From assembly GCA_964483245.1 (NCBI GenBank), contig CAZABP010000002.1, positions 124,001 through 188,000 of the forward strand: 64,000 bases of DNA, given 5' to 3'. Within the stretch, counting starts at the first letter, position 1, and the number at the start of each line of letters is the position of its first letter. The DNA is from CAZABP01 sp964483245. GTDB taxonomy: Bacteria; Planctomycetota; UBA1135; UBA2386. The position numbers and the translations under genes were made by a program. The notes under the pieces are model-generated. The model saw only the letters and a list, made by a program, of their open reading frames with translations, searched no databases and was not told where the DNA came from. Below are positions 50,530-59,779 of the stretch, in pieces.

Positions 50530-51471
50530 TCATTGGCACCGCACGAGGTCGCGCTCGAGCTCGGTGCGGATGTCATCCGGAAGGTCGGGGGCCTCGGCTC
50601 GCGCGCGCAGCCAGGTGGTGAACGCCTCGCGCCGTTCGGCCGGCAGCTCACGTGGCAGCCGCTCGAACGTGCGGACGTGCAGATGCAGATCCGCCAGCGC
50701 GGCTGCGCTCAGCTCACCCGGGACGGCGAGCCCGGCTTGCAGCAGGCGCGGCAGGTTCCAGCGGTAGAACGAGCGCATCCAGATCCCGTACAGCCGGTGC
50801 AGCTCGGTGATCGGTTGCTCATGGTCGTCGATGCGCAGGTCCACGAACCGGTCGCTGAGCCCGCCATAGCCGCCGCCGGCGCGCACGACGTAGATCGCGG
50901 CCGATTGCATGCCGCGCTTGTCGCCACCTTCGGCCTGCGCGGCGTCGAGCGCGCGCAGCAGACGGTCGGCGAACGGGAGTGCGGCCGACTCGCGCCAGGC
51001 GCGGGCCATGCTGCGCACGACTGCGTCGCCGGCGAGGATGTTCCCCTGGCACGAGAAGTCGGCGCCTGCCTCGTGCAGTGCGGCAGCCTGGCAGCGTTCG
51101 CCGGTGAATGCGGCGGCTGCCCCGGACGTGCCGATCACCGCGAGCTGGCGCCGCGCCTGTTGCGGTTCCGGGTCCACCGCGAGCGCAGCCGCGAGTGCTT
51201 CGGCCGCGCTCTTGCCGTCCCGCAGCGCCGCCAGCGCGAGCGGGCCGTAGCGCGGATTCGCCAGTGCCTGCGTCGCGACCGCGCCGACCCCGGCCTCGGC
51301 GAACGGCACGACGCTGCCGACCGCCGGGACGCGTGACTGCACGGCGACGCCGAGCGCGCCGGTTGCGTCATCCCGCGCGACGATCGAGAACGTCGCGACG
51401 GTCGGTCCGAGGTCTGGGATCCCTGGCTGCGCGCAGGCCGCGAGCAGCAGCAGGAACGAAGGCGCGCGCAT
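50530..51471 (-). CDS. DUF1028 lipoprotein
   Basis: A 313-residue lipoprotein with lipobox LAAC. The DUF1028 domain opens TFSIVARDDATGALGVAVQS and continues with VPFAEAGVGAVATQALANPR and GNILAGDAVVRSM. DUF1028 is thought to be an Ntn-hydrolase-like fold in which the Thr of TFSIVA would be N-terminal after processing; here that Thr follows a tether of about 15 residues, so self-processing would have to differ. A helical C-terminal region of about 100 residues follows. It is 77 bases upstream of the adaptor gene on the same strand and might be cotranscribed with the pump, though no link is evident. Confidence 0.85.
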   Translation of the reverse strand: MRAPSFLLLLAACAQPGIPDLGPTVATFSIVARDDATGALGVAVQSRVPAVGSVVPFAEAGVGAVATQALANPRYGPLALAALRDGKSAAEALAAALAVDPEPQQARRQLAVIGTSGAAAAFTGERCQAAALHEAGADFSCQGNILAGDAVVRSMARAWRESAALPFADRLLRALDAAQAEGGDKRGMQSAAIYVVRAGGGYGGLSDRFVDLRIDDHEQPITELHRLYGIWMRSFYRWNLPRLLQAGLAVPGELSAAALADLHLHVRTFERLPRELPAERREAFTTWLRARAEAPDLPDDIRTELERDLVRCQ

Positions 51472-51680
51472 TTCGACGCTCCGTGGAGGGGGGGCGGCAC
51501 AACGTACGGGCCGCCTGCGCCCCGCGCCATCGCGCGCTGCCGTTCTCCGCGCCACCCCGCGCCGCCGGCATGACCGGTGGATTCCGGGTCAGCCGGCCCG
51601 GCCGGGTGCCCGATTCCTCATCAGTGCGCGGCGTTCCCTGCCGATAACCGCGACACCAGGGAACACGAGCAGGAGCCAGC

Positions 51681-53915
51681 GTGGGCAGCGACGAGCCGAG
51701 GCAGCAGAGTGGGAGCGCGGCGTTGCGCGCGGAGACGATCGAGCCCCGGATCCTGCTCTCGGCGACCTGGGTCGACGGGGCGGACATCGATGCCGCGGAG
51801 GCGGACGAGGTCGAGATCGCGCTTCCAGCCGCGCTCGACCAGGGAACCCTGCCCGAGACGGTGCTCGGCACCAAGAAGGCCGACACGCTCGAGCTCCCGG
51901 ACCCGGTGGCCGGGGAGGCGTACTTCGTCGACGGCCTGAAGGGGGACGACCGCCTCGACCTCAGCTCCTTCACATTCGCGCAGGCGAGCTTCCGCGAAGG
52001 GGGGCTGACGATCGACCTCGGCGATGGCGAGAGCTTCACCGTCGACTACCAGAACCTCGAGCAGATGGAGTTCGCCGACGAGTCGGTGCGGCTGCTGCAG
52101 GGGGACGCACGCGGCAACGGGCTGACCGGCAGCGTCACGTTCGTGGATGGCGACGAGGTGTTCCGGCTCACGGTGGATGGCGGCGGTTCGGTCGATTGGA
52201 GTTGGGACAGCGACCGCGACACGCTGCAGCTCCGCGACCTCGAAGGCACGGATGCGCGCAGCTCGCTGCGGCTCGAGCGTCTGGCCGGCGACGACCTGCG
52301 CGTCGGCCGCATCGAGCTCGACACGTCGCTCGGCGCGCTCGAGAGCGACGTCGGGATCGAGAGCCTGACGATCGGCAAGAAGGCGTCGCTCGGCAGCCTG
52401 ACGGCCGGCGGGCCGGTCGACACGCTCGTGATCCAGGGGGACCTGAGCACGACCACGACGCTGGACGCCGACATCGGCACGCTGCGCGTCGGCGACGACG
52501 TGCTGGCCGGTGCCTCGCTGCATGTGCGCGGGCAGGTCGACACGCTGCAGGCGGACCGCCTGATGGCCGGTTCCGCGGTGCGGGTCGATGCCGCGATCGG
52601 CAGCGTCACGCTCGGGCGGATCGATGCTGGTGCGACGCTGGAGTTCGGCGATTCGGTCGGAACGTTGCTGCTGCGCCGCGGCGCGCTCGCCGGTGACGTC
52701 GCGATCCACGGTGACGCGGGCGCGATCGACATCACCGCCAGCGGCACCAAGGACGACCTCGCCGGCACGCTGACCGTCGATGGCAGCCTCGGCTCGCTGC
52801 GGGTCGGCGACGATCTGCTGCCGGGCGCGCGCGTCGTCGTGCACGGCGACCTCGGCCAGCTCGAGATCGGCGACGTGGTGCAGCGCAATGCGCTGGTCCA
52901 GGTCGACGGCGATGTCGACGGCACGTTGCGGGTCGGCCGGATCGATGCCGGAGCGCGCGTCGAAGTGGACGGCGACGTCACGCGGCTGGAGGTCGGCCGG
53001 GAGCTGAACGGCCGCGTCGAGGTCGGCGGCGACCTGGTGACGCTGAGCATCGGCCGCGCGGCGAAGGGGGAAGTGCTGATCTCGGCGCTGGACGGCGAGC
53101 TGCGGATCGAGCACGCCGGCAAGGTCGTGACCGCACACGCCGACGGGCCGTGCGAGGCGATCTACGACGTCGGCCGGCGCACGCTCGAGATCGAGGCAAG
53201 GGCCACCGCCGCGGGCGCCGCGCCGCGTACGGACGGAGCAGTCGACCTGACCGACGACGCGACCGGGCACGATCTCGGCGAACCGGAAGCGGTCGACGCC
53301 GACGAGCCGGAAGAGACGGAGGATCCGGATGAGGAGGCGGCGGACGACGAGGAGCAGGATCCCGAGGCTGAGGACGCGAGCCCAGACGAGCCGCAGGCGC
53401 AAGCGCCCGCGCTCTCGAGCCCGACCGACCTGCGCGCCGACGCGATCGCGCACGCGACCGCCACCCCCGATGCCCTCGCAGCTCCGCTGCCGGAGACTCC
53501 GCCGGACGCGAGCCACCCCGCCGAGCTCGCGCCGGCCGCGCTGCGCCAGAACGCCCTGCGTGCGTTGACGATCCACTACGGCAACGGGGGGTCGGGGGGC
53601 GGCGACGACGGCGTAACCGAGTCGCGCGCCGCATCGGCTGCCGGGACCGCAGCCTCGGCACCGGAGCCGGTGCACGCGGCTCCGCCTGCCGTCGATTCCG
53701 CGACCAGCACCGACGCCGACCGCCGCGACGCCGCAGTCCGAAGCCCCCCGAACGACACGACGGTGGCACCGACCCAGACCGCGACGAGCAGCGCCGGTGC
53801 GGGCGAGCCAGCACAAGCTGCGGTCGAGCCCACCAGCCGCGGCTTCCTGCTCGAGCTGTGGGCCGGCTTGCTGACGTTCCTGCGCGGACACGCCGACCAC
53901 GACCGCAAGCTGTAG
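51681..53915 (+). CDS. LEPR-XLL domain surface protein with glycine-rich beta repeats
   Basis: A 744-residue protein. The N-terminus carries the LEPR-XLL sorting signature (ETIEPRILLSATW, residues about 18-30) without a classical signal peptide, as is usual for this planctomycetal family. Residues of about 218-476 are roughly a dozen repeats of about 20 residues of the form LxVGxxxxAGxxVxVxGDV, likely a beta-solenoid. A very acidic linker (about 535-575) and an Ala/Pro-rich region lead to a C-terminal segment, GFLLELWAGLLTFLRGHADH, ending basic. GTG 51681 has AGGAG at good spacing. Three genes just downstream encode PilZ-like, GAF-HlyD and M50-HlyD proteins and probably handle its export or maturation. 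Confidence 0.85.
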   Translation: MGSDEPRQQSGSAALRAETIEPRILLSATWVDGADIDAAEADEVEIALPAALDQGTLPETVLGTKKADTLELPDPVAGEAYFVDGLKGDDRLDLSSFTFAQASFREGGLTIDLGDGESFTVDYQNLEQMEFADESVRLLQGDARGNGLTGSVTFVDGDEVFRLTVDGGGSVDWSWDSDRDTLQLRDLEGTDARSSLRLERLAGDDLRVGRIELDTSLGALESDVGIESLTIGKKASLGSLTAGGPVDTLVIQGDLSTTTTLDADIGTLRVGDDVLAGASLHVRGQVDTLQADRLMAGSAVRVDAAIGSVTLGRIDAGATLEFGDSVGTLLLRRGALAGDVAIHGDAGAIDITASGTKDDLAGTLTVDGSLGSLRVGDDLLPGARVVVHGDLGQLEIGDVVQRNALVQVDGDVDGTLRVGRIDAGARVEVDGDVTRLEVGRELNGRVEVGGDLVTLSIGRAAKGEVLISALDGELRIEHAGKVVTAHADGPCEAIYDVGRRTLEIEARATAAGAAPRTDGAVDLTDDATGHDLGEPEAVDADEPEETEDPDEEAADDEEQDPEAEDASPDEPQAQAPALSSPTDLRADAIAHATATPDALAAPLPETPPDASHPAELAPAALRQNALRALTIHYGNGGSGGGDDGVTESRAASAAGTAASAPEPVHAAPPAVDSATSTDADRRDAAVRSPPNDTTVAPTQTATSSAGAGEPAQAAVEPTSRGFLLELWAGLLTFLRGHADHDRKL

Positions 53916-53993
53916 GAAAACGCGACAAGGCAGGCCGCGCCCGCAGTCATCCCGGCCGCCACGCGGAGCCGATAGCGCTCCGAGGGCGTACGG

Positions 53994-54422
53994 ATGCAGC
54001 GCGATTCGTTCTTCGACGACGTGGACCTGGCGGGACTGCCGGCGGCCGAGCAACTGCTCGCCGAGCTCGGCGCGAATCTTCCGGTCGATGCGGTGGCAGA
54101 CGACGGGGTCGGACAGAGCTGTCCGATCCACCTGATCGTCAAGGTGGAGGCAGGGAGTGCGAGCGGACGCACCGCCGAGCCGATGTTCGTCAAGCTGCAG
54201 CGGATCACGCCGCACACCGCGATCGCGGTCGCCGAGCAGCCGTTGCGCGCGGGGGATCTGTACCGGCTCGACTTCACCCGGCTGAAGCCGGACCTGCCGC
54301 TGACCTACGCCGTCTGCCGCAAGGTGCAGGTGCTGCAGGAGGACCGGTACGAAGTCGCGTTCCAGTTCTTCGCGACGATCGATGTGCCGCCAGGGTTGTT
54401 GCAGGCGCACGCAGCGCGATGA
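53994..54422 (+). CDS. PilZ-like small protein
   Basis: A 142-residue cytoplasmic protein. Residues of about 65-132 look like a PilZ-type beta-barrel (FVKLQRITPHTAIAVAEQPL, then RLKPDLPLTYAVCRKVQVLQ and YEVAFQFF). The cyclic-di-GMP motifs RxxxR and D/NxSxxG are not preserved, so nucleotide binding is doubtful and this is a structural resemblance only. Its TGA overlaps the ATG of the GAF-HlyD gene (ATGA), so the two are translationally coupled. Position between an LEPR-XLL protein and two secretion-type proteins suggests a regulatory or adaptor part in the same pathway. Confidence 0.5.
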   Translation: MQRDSFFDDVDLAGLPAAEQLLAELGANLPVDAVADDGVGQSCPIHLIVKVEAGSASGRTAEPMFVKLQRITPHTAIAVAEQPLRAGDLYRLDFTRLKPDLPLTYAVCRKVQVLQEDRYEVAFQFFATIDVPPGLLQAHAAR

Positions 54423-56278
54423 CCTCGGCTTCGCTCGTGCCGGCCCGCCGCAGCCCGACCGTGATCCGGCTGCAGAACGAGATCCGCCAGGGGTTCCACG
54501 ACGAACCGCTGCAGCGCGCGGTCGCGCGCGCGCTGGCCGCGATCGGGCAGGAGCTCGGCGTGATCCATGCCGCGCTGCACGCGAACCTCGGCGCGCGGCT
54601 GTTCGCCGAGGAGTGGAGCTGCGACGGCTACGAGCCGCCGGATGCGCTGCGCGAGAGCGTGACGCAGCGGCTCGCCGAAGCCGTCGGCCACGAGCGCGCG
54701 CGGTTCGCGCGGCTGGGGGACAGCCCGGAGCTACCGTCGCTGGTGACGGTGCCGGTGTTCGATCCGGACGGACAGCCGGCCGGGGCAGCCGGGTTCGTCG
54801 TCGCGGTCGCCGACCGCGCGCAGGCACTCGAGCTGTTGGTGTTGGCCGAAGGGCTGGTCGGATTCCTGTGCGTGCTGGCCGCGGAACACGCCACGCGGCT
54901 CGCCGTCGCGCAGGCGGCAACGACCCCGCACGCGGGGCGCGAGCTCGGGCGGGCCGCCAGCGATCCGCAGTTCCTGGCGTTCGCGATCGCCGCCAGGTTG
55001 AAGAACCGCTTCCCGCTGGCGCAGGTCGCGGTCGGGCTGCGCGCGCACCGCGGGATCGAGGTCGCCGCGGTCTGCGGGATCGACGAGCTGCGCGCCTCCA
55101 ACCCAGGCGTCAAGCTGATCCGCGCCGCGATGGAGGAGTGCCTGGACCGGCGCGAACCGATCCTGCACTCGGGCGCGACGTTGGCCGAGTCGGCGGAGTT
55201 CGAGCCGGACTGCCGGCTGCACGTGCAGTGGAGCCGGGCGATCGGTGGTGATGGCGTGGCGTCGTTCCCGCTGCTGCTCAGCGACGAGGTCGTCGCCGTC
55301 GTCGCGTTGCGGTTCGATCCGACGGTGGCGATCACGCCGCAGCATCTGCGGACGTTCCGCCAGGAGGTGGAGGCCTACGCGGAGTTCGTGCCGATCGCGC
55401 GGCTCGCGACGCGCTCCCTGCTGCGGCACGCCGCCGACCTGGTCCGCGCGCGGCTCGTGCGCTGGTTCGGCGCGCGGCACTGGCGCGGCTGGACCGCGCT
55501 GGTGGTCATCCTGCTCGGCTCGCTGCTGCTGGCGTTCGGCTCGATGCGCTACCGCTTCACGGTCCCGTGCCGCGTCGTCGCCGCCGATCCGCACATCGTC
55601 GCGAGCCCGCGCGCCGGCACGCTGGCGGAGCTCCATGCCGTACCGGGGCAACGCGTCCGCGCCGGTGAGCTGCTCGGGCGGCTCGATGATCAGCAAGAGC
55701 GGTTGCTGCACGCGCAGAGCGAGGCCGAGGTCGCGCGGCTGCGCGTCCTCGCCGACCGCGCCCGCGCGGCGCGCGACGCCGCGCAGGCGATCGTGCACGA
55801 GGCGGAGCTGGCCGCGGCGCAGGCGCAGCTCGCACTCACGCGCCACCGTCTCGCGCAGTCGGAGCTGCGTGCACCGGCCGATGCGATCGTCTTGCGGGGG
55901 GATCTGCGCGCGCGGGTCGGCGCGCGCGTCGCGCTCGGCGAGCCGCTGTTCGAGCTCGCCCACGCCGGGCAGGTGCGTGTCGAGCTGGCGGTGCCGGAGC
56001 ACCGGATCTGGGACGGGCGCGAAACGGAAGCTGCGCTGTTCGCGCCGGCGGCGCGCCCGAGCGAAACGATCCCGTTGCAGCGGCTCGCGTTCCGGCCGGC
56101 GGCCGTCGTGCAGGACGGGCGCAACGTGTTCGTCGCCGAGTCGCGGGTGTTCGTGGCACCCGACCATCTGTCGCCCGGGATGGAGGGGACCGCGGAGCTG
56201 GACATCGGGGACCGTCCGCTGTGGTGGATCCTGACGCACCGGGTCACCGACTGGCTGCGGCTGCAGTTCCTGTGGTAG
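54419..56278 (+). CDS. GAF-domain membrane fusion protein (HlyD-like)
   Basis: A 619-residue protein. The first 330 residues are cytoplasmic and look like two GAF-type sensor modules (for example LVTVPVFDPDGQPAGAAGFV and ASFPLLLSDEVVAVVALRFD). One membrane helix follows (about 358-378; LVVILLGSLLLAFGSMRYRF), then an HlyD/adaptor part: lipoyl half (HIVASPRAGTLAELHAVPGQ), helical hairpin and second half (SELRAPADAIVLRGDLRARV). A sensor-like N-terminus on an adaptor is unusual for secretion systems. It is four bases from the M50-HlyD gene and overlaps the PilZ-like gene. It probably works with the M50 protein in one complex. Confidence 0.78.
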   Translation: MTSASLVPARRSPTVIRLQNEIRQGFHDEPLQRAVARALAAIGQELGVIHAALHANLGARLFAEEWSCDGYEPPDALRESVTQRLAEAVGHERARFARLGDSPELPSLVTVPVFDPDGQPAGAAGFVVAVADRAQALELLVLAEGLVGFLCVLAAEHATRLAVAQAATTPHAGRELGRAASDPQFLAFAIAARLKNRFPLAQVAVGLRAHRGIEVAAVCGIDELRASNPGVKLIRAAMEECLDRREPILHSGATLAESAEFEPDCRLHVQWSRAIGGDGVASFPLLLSDEVVAVVALRFDPTVAITPQHLRTFRQEVEAYAEFVPIARLATRSLLRHAADLVRARLVRWFGARHWRGWTALVVILLGSLLLAFGSMRYRFTVPCRVVAADPHIVASPRAGTLAELHAVPGQRVRAGELLGRLDDQQERLLHAQSEAEVARLRVLADRARAARDAAQAIVHEAELAAAQAQLALTRHRLAQSELRAPADAIVLRGDLRARVGARVALGEPLFELAHAGQVRVELAVPEHRIWDGRETEAALFAPAARPSETIPLQRLAFRPAAVVQDGRNVFVAESRVFVAPDHLSPGMEGTAELDIGDRPLWWILTHRVTDWLRLQFLW

Positions 56279-56282
56279 CGGC

Positions 56283-58406
56283 ATGGCGGACGCAGATCGC
56301 TACGAACAGGTGCTCGGGCCGCTGCGGATCGGTCTACGGCGTGATCTGCACTTCAGCCGCCAGGCGGTCGGGGAGCGCGTGCTGTACGTCGCGCACGATC
56401 CGATCACGTTCCAGAACCATTCGTTCGGCCCGACCGACTACCGGATCCTGACTGCGCTGTCGCCGCGGCGCAGCTTCCGCGCGACGTTCGAGGCGCTGGT
56501 CGAGAGCGGTGAGCTGCGCGAGGCGGATCGCGCGCGGTTCTACGAGTTCCTGCTGCAGCTGCATGCGCTGAACCTGCTGCATCTGCCGCTTGCCAACCCG
56601 GCGACGCTGTGGGAGCGGCACACCGGCAAGCGCCGCGCGCGCCGGTTGCAATGGATGCGCGCGCTGCTGTACCACCGGATGCCGCTGTGGGATCCGGACC
56701 GTTGGCTGGAGCGCGCGCTGCCGTATGTGCGGTGGCTGTTCACGCGGCCCGGCGTGGCGCTGTGGCTGACGCTGATCGCGGTTTCCGTATGGGCCTGCCT
56801 GGGGCGGTTCGGGGAGCTGTTCGCGCAGAGCGCGGGGCTGATCGCGCTGTCGAACCTGCCGATCCTGTTGATCGCGCTGGTCGGTTTGAAGGCCGTGCAC
56901 GAGCTCGGCCATGCGTTGGTGTGCAAGTCGTACGGCGGCGAAGTCCCGGAGATCGGGATCGCGTGGATCCTCGGTATTCCGTGCGCCTACGTGGATGCCA
57001 GTGCGTCGTGGAAGTTCACGTCGCCGGGGCAACGCGTCGCCGTCGCGATGGCCGGCATGTACGTCGAGTCGTTCGCCGCCGCCTCGGCCGCGATCGTCTG
57101 GGCGTCGACGGCGCCCGGCTTCGTCCACGACGTCGCCTGGAACGTCATGCTGCTGGCCGGCGCGGTCACGCTGCTGTTCAACCTGAATCCGCTGATGCGG
57201 TTCGACGGCTACTACGCGCTGACCGACGTGTTGGCGATGCCGAACCTGGCCGAACGCGCGCAGCGCTATGTCAAAAACCTGCTGAAGCGCGCGCTGCTCG
57301 GCCTGCAGCCGCCGCCGCTCGACCTCGGCAGCGTGGCGCGGCGCGTGTTCCATGCGGGCTATGGCGTCGCTGCCGTCGCGTACAAGATCCTGCTCGCGTT
57401 CAGCATCTATGCGCTCGTGCTGGCGCGATGGCCGGGTGGCGGGGTCGTGCTGGCGGTCCTGTTCGGTTGGCTGCTGCTGGCGCAACCGTTCCTGCGGATG
57501 TTGCGCTGGTTGCTGCACGACCAGGAGACGGCACCGGTCCGCATGCGTGCGCGCGGTGTCGCGGTCGGCGCCGGCGCGGCGGCGTTCGTGCTGTACGCGT
57601 TCGTGCCGATCTCGTGGAGCGTCGTGGTGCCCGGGCTGCTCGAGCCGGCGGAGCGGATCACGCTGCGCGCGCCGGCGGATGCGTTCGTGGCGCAGCACGT
57701 CGCGGCGACCGGCAGCGAGCTCGGCAGCGGTGACGTCGTGTTGCAGCTGCACAACGAAGAGCTGGCGCTCGCCGTCGCGCAGGCCGAGCAGCATGCCGCG
57801 GCGCTCGTGCAGCAGGGCACGCAGGCGCAGGTCCTCGATCCGGCGCGGGCCCGGGTGCTCCAGCAGGCGGCGCAGGTCGCCCATGCGCGCGCGCGTCAGC
57901 TGCGCGCGGAGTTGGATGCCCTGTGCGTGCGCGCTGCCGCCGCAGCGCAGGTCGCGACCGAGCTGCCGCCGCCGGGGACGTTCGTGGCCCGTGGCCGCGA
58001 GCTCGGCGAACTGCACCGCGGGATGCAGGTGCGCGTCGTGTTGACGAGTGAGCAGTACGCACGGAGCGGGCTGCGGACCGGGACTGCGGCCGAGGTGCGC
58101 TGGCTCGTGGAGCCGTCGATCCCGTGTTGGGGACTCGTGCGCGAGATCCTGCCGGTGGCGACGCGGGACGAGCTGCCGGTCGCCTTGACGGTGCTCGGTG
58201 GAGGCGAGATCTACGGCACAGCGCATGGGGACCGGCTGCAGGCCGACCAGCCGTACGTGCAGGTGCTGGTCGATGTCGATGGGCTGCCGTTCGGCGCGAC
58301 CGCCGGGTTGTCGGCGCGGCTGCGGTTCGCCGCGGAGACGGAGACGCTCGGCTCCTGGGTGCAGCGGCGCCTGCTGTCGTTCTGGCACGGCTGGCGCATG
58401 AGTTGA
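56283..58406 (+). CDS. PqqD-like / M50 zinc metalloprotease / HlyD-like fusion protein
   Basis: A 707-residue membrane protein. Residues 1-105 resemble a PqqD-like or winged domain (DPITFQNHSFGPTDYRILTA). The membrane protease part has HELGHA at 206-211 and the second metal-site segment NPLMRFDGYY at 302-311, the M50 (site-2 protease) pattern with a complete HExxH and Asp. Several helices follow to about 450, then an HlyD-like periplasmic part with a lipoyl half (ITLRAPADAFVAQHVAATGS), a helical stretch (500-550) and a beta region. Planctomycetal fusions of this type are linked to export of LEPR-XLL proteins by context. It follows the GAF-HlyD gene after four bases. Confidence 0.82.
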   Translation: MADADRYEQVLGPLRIGLRRDLHFSRQAVGERVLYVAHDPITFQNHSFGPTDYRILTALSPRRSFRATFEALVESGELREADRARFYEFLLQLHALNLLHLPLANPATLWERHTGKRRARRLQWMRALLYHRMPLWDPDRWLERALPYVRWLFTRPGVALWLTLIAVSVWACLGRFGELFAQSAGLIALSNLPILLIALVGLKAVHELGHALVCKSYGGEVPEIGIAWILGIPCAYVDASASWKFTSPGQRVAVAMAGMYVESFAAASAAIVWASTAPGFVHDVAWNVMLLAGAVTLLFNLNPLMRFDGYYALTDVLAMPNLAERAQRYVKNLLKRALLGLQPPPLDLGSVARRVFHAGYGVAAVAYKILLAFSIYALVLARWPGGGVVLAVLFGWLLLAQPFLRMLRWLLHDQETAPVRMRARGVAVGAGAAAFVLYAFVPISWSVVVPGLLEPAERITLRAPADAFVAQHVAATGSELGSGDVVLQLHNEELALAVAQAEQHAAALVQQGTQAQVLDPARARVLQQAAQVAHARARQLRAELDALCVRAAAAAQVATELPPPGTFVARGRELGELHRGMQVRVVLTSEQYARSGLRTGTAAEVRWLVEPSIPCWGLVREILPVATRDELPVALTVLGGGEIYGTAHGDRLQADQPYVQVLVDVDGLPFGATAGLSARLRFAAETETLGSWVQRRLLSFWHGWRMS

Positions 58407-58413
58407 GCGACCG

Positions 58414-58471
58414 AGTCCCCACTCCGATCGACCGGTTGCAGCGGTCGCCGGCTCGGCGCAGCGCGGGGACT
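58414..58471 (+). other. Structured intergenic element (three-stem)
   Basis: AGTCCCC (58414-58420) pairs with GGGGACT (58465-58471). Inside are CGACCG/CGGTCG (58429-58434 with 58442-58447) and a short CCG/CGG hairpin. The three stems form a small junction eight bases after the M50-HlyD stop and 51 bases before the tyrosinase start. It may be a terminator without U-tract or a small structured leader. At 58 bases it is too short for a tRNA. Confidence 0.35.
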
Positions 58472-58521
58472 TGGGAACACGCGCTGGCCTTCACGCTCGC
58501 GTGGCAGCGTATGGGGCTGCG

Positions 58522-59778
58522 ATGCGACCCATGCTGATGTTGTGCGGCGCCGCGCTGCTGCCGGCGCAGGAGCCTGAACTGTCGGTGCGACCGGCGGTTG
58601 CCTTCGCGCCGGCCCGGATCCAGGTCGAGTTGCGGCTCGCTCCACACGAGTCGTTCGCATTGTTCGTCGCGGCCGGGCCGCAGGTCGTGTTGGCGGCGAC
58701 CGGACGCGGACGCGCGCGCATCCCGTTCGCGGCGCCGGCCGATCTGCCCGGTGTCGAGCTGCGCTGGCAGGCGATCGTCGCGGGGAGCGGCCGGCTCCGG
58801 CTGACGCCGGTCGCGGCGAACACGGTCGCGAGCCTTGCGCTCGTCCGCCGCTCGCCGCCGCGCGGGACGCAGGCCGAGCAGGTCGTCAATGTCGGGCAGC
58901 GCTGCGCACTCGGCGCCGAGCTGTTGCCGGCGACGTTGCGCAGTGCGGCGCAGTTCCGCTGGCAGGTCAGCGGCGATCACGTGCGTGACTACGTGGAGAC
59001 GACCGACCGGCCGTTTGCGCTGCTGCCGATGCAGCCCTCCGACTACACCGCCCCGGAGCTGACCTGCTACTTCCTGCCTGCCGCGGCACAGATCCATCCG
59101 CGCAACGGTCCGCCGGTCGCGCGGAGTGTGCGGTTGCGCGTCGAGCTGCCGGGCGGAGTGCGCGCGGCGCGCACGCGGACGTTCCTGGTCGAGCGCAACG
59201 ATCGCGATCCGGAGCTGCAGGCCGAGGACTTCTACGTCGAGACGAACCACCCGCAGCCGAGTGGGCATGGGATGCCCCCGACGACGATCCTGAACGAGCA
59301 CGCGCGCTGGCACGTCGAGCACGACTGGTACCTGTTCCCGCCGTGTGGCCCGGGCCTGCCGGGCTTCCGCGAGTTCCTCGCGTTCCACCGCCGGATGCAG
59401 CAGCGGTTTGCGGAATGGCGCGCGGTGTTCGGGTTCGCGCCGATCACGCCGTGGAATCCGGCGCACCCGATCCCGCGCGGTCCGGAGATCGACCATGCGC
59501 GCCGCGAGAACCAGGATCCGCAGTACCCGCTGCCGGGATACCTGACGCTGGTGGGTGGCCCCCAGGGCTCACCCTGCTTCGGCCGCGGCCGGCTCGCCGA
59601 CTTCCGCTCCGACGTCGAGCTCAGCGCGGAGACGTTCGAGCCGTGGCACAACGGCGTGCATGCGCGCGTCGGCCTCGACATGGCGCACCATCACACGTCG
59701 CCGAAGGACCCGGTGTTCTGGCGGTTCCACGAGTTCCTCGACCGCGAGGTCTACGAGCGCTGGCTGCGGACGCGGTGA
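58522..59778 (+). CDS. Exported tyrosinase-like copper oxidase
   Basis: A 418-residue exported protein with a short signal peptide ending LLPA before Gln. A beta-rich N-terminal region (about 20-225) precedes a tyrosinase-type copper domain. Candidate CuA ligands are H260, H264 or H267 (HARWHVEHDW) and H289 (FHRRM). CuB ligands are H376 and H380 (PWHNGVH) and H403 (DPVFWRFHEFLD). Tyrosinases oxidise phenols to quinones with oxygen, for melanin formation or protein cross-linking. The domain is compact and in the order expected. The gene follows the LEPR-XLL cluster after 115 bases on the same strand, which may mean functional coupling to surface structures. Confidence 0.82.
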   Translation: MRPMLMLCGAALLPAQEPELSVRPAVAFAPARIQVELRLAPHESFALFVAAGPQVVLAATGRGRARIPFAAPADLPGVELRWQAIVAGSGRLRLTPVAANTVASLALVRRSPPRGTQAEQVVNVGQRCALGAELLPATLRSAAQFRWQVSGDHVRDYVETTDRPFALLPMQPSDYTAPELTCYFLPAAAQIHPRNGPPVARSVRLRVELPGGVRAARTRTFLVERNDRDPELQAEDFYVETNHPQPSGHGMPPTTILNEHARWHVEHDWYLFPPCGPGLPGFREFLAFHRRMQQRFAEWRAVFGFAPITPWNPAHPIPRGPEIDHARRENQDPQYPLPGYLTLVGGPQGSPCFGRGRLADFRSDVELSAETFEPWHNGVHARVGLDMAHHHTSPKDPVFWRFHEFLDREVYERWLRTR

Positions 59779-59779
59779 C

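Noticed and set aside
51621..54920. Minus-strand frame of 1099 codons opposite the LEPR-XLL gene
   Set aside because: It is dominated by Arg/Ala-Asp-Val repeats mirroring the + strand repeat protein; the sense protein has the LEPR-XLL motif.
58414..58471. tRNA-like cloverleaf with a 7-bp outer stem
   Set aside because: At 58 bases it is too short, has no T-arm GGTTCGA-like sequence and no anticodon arm of the right size.
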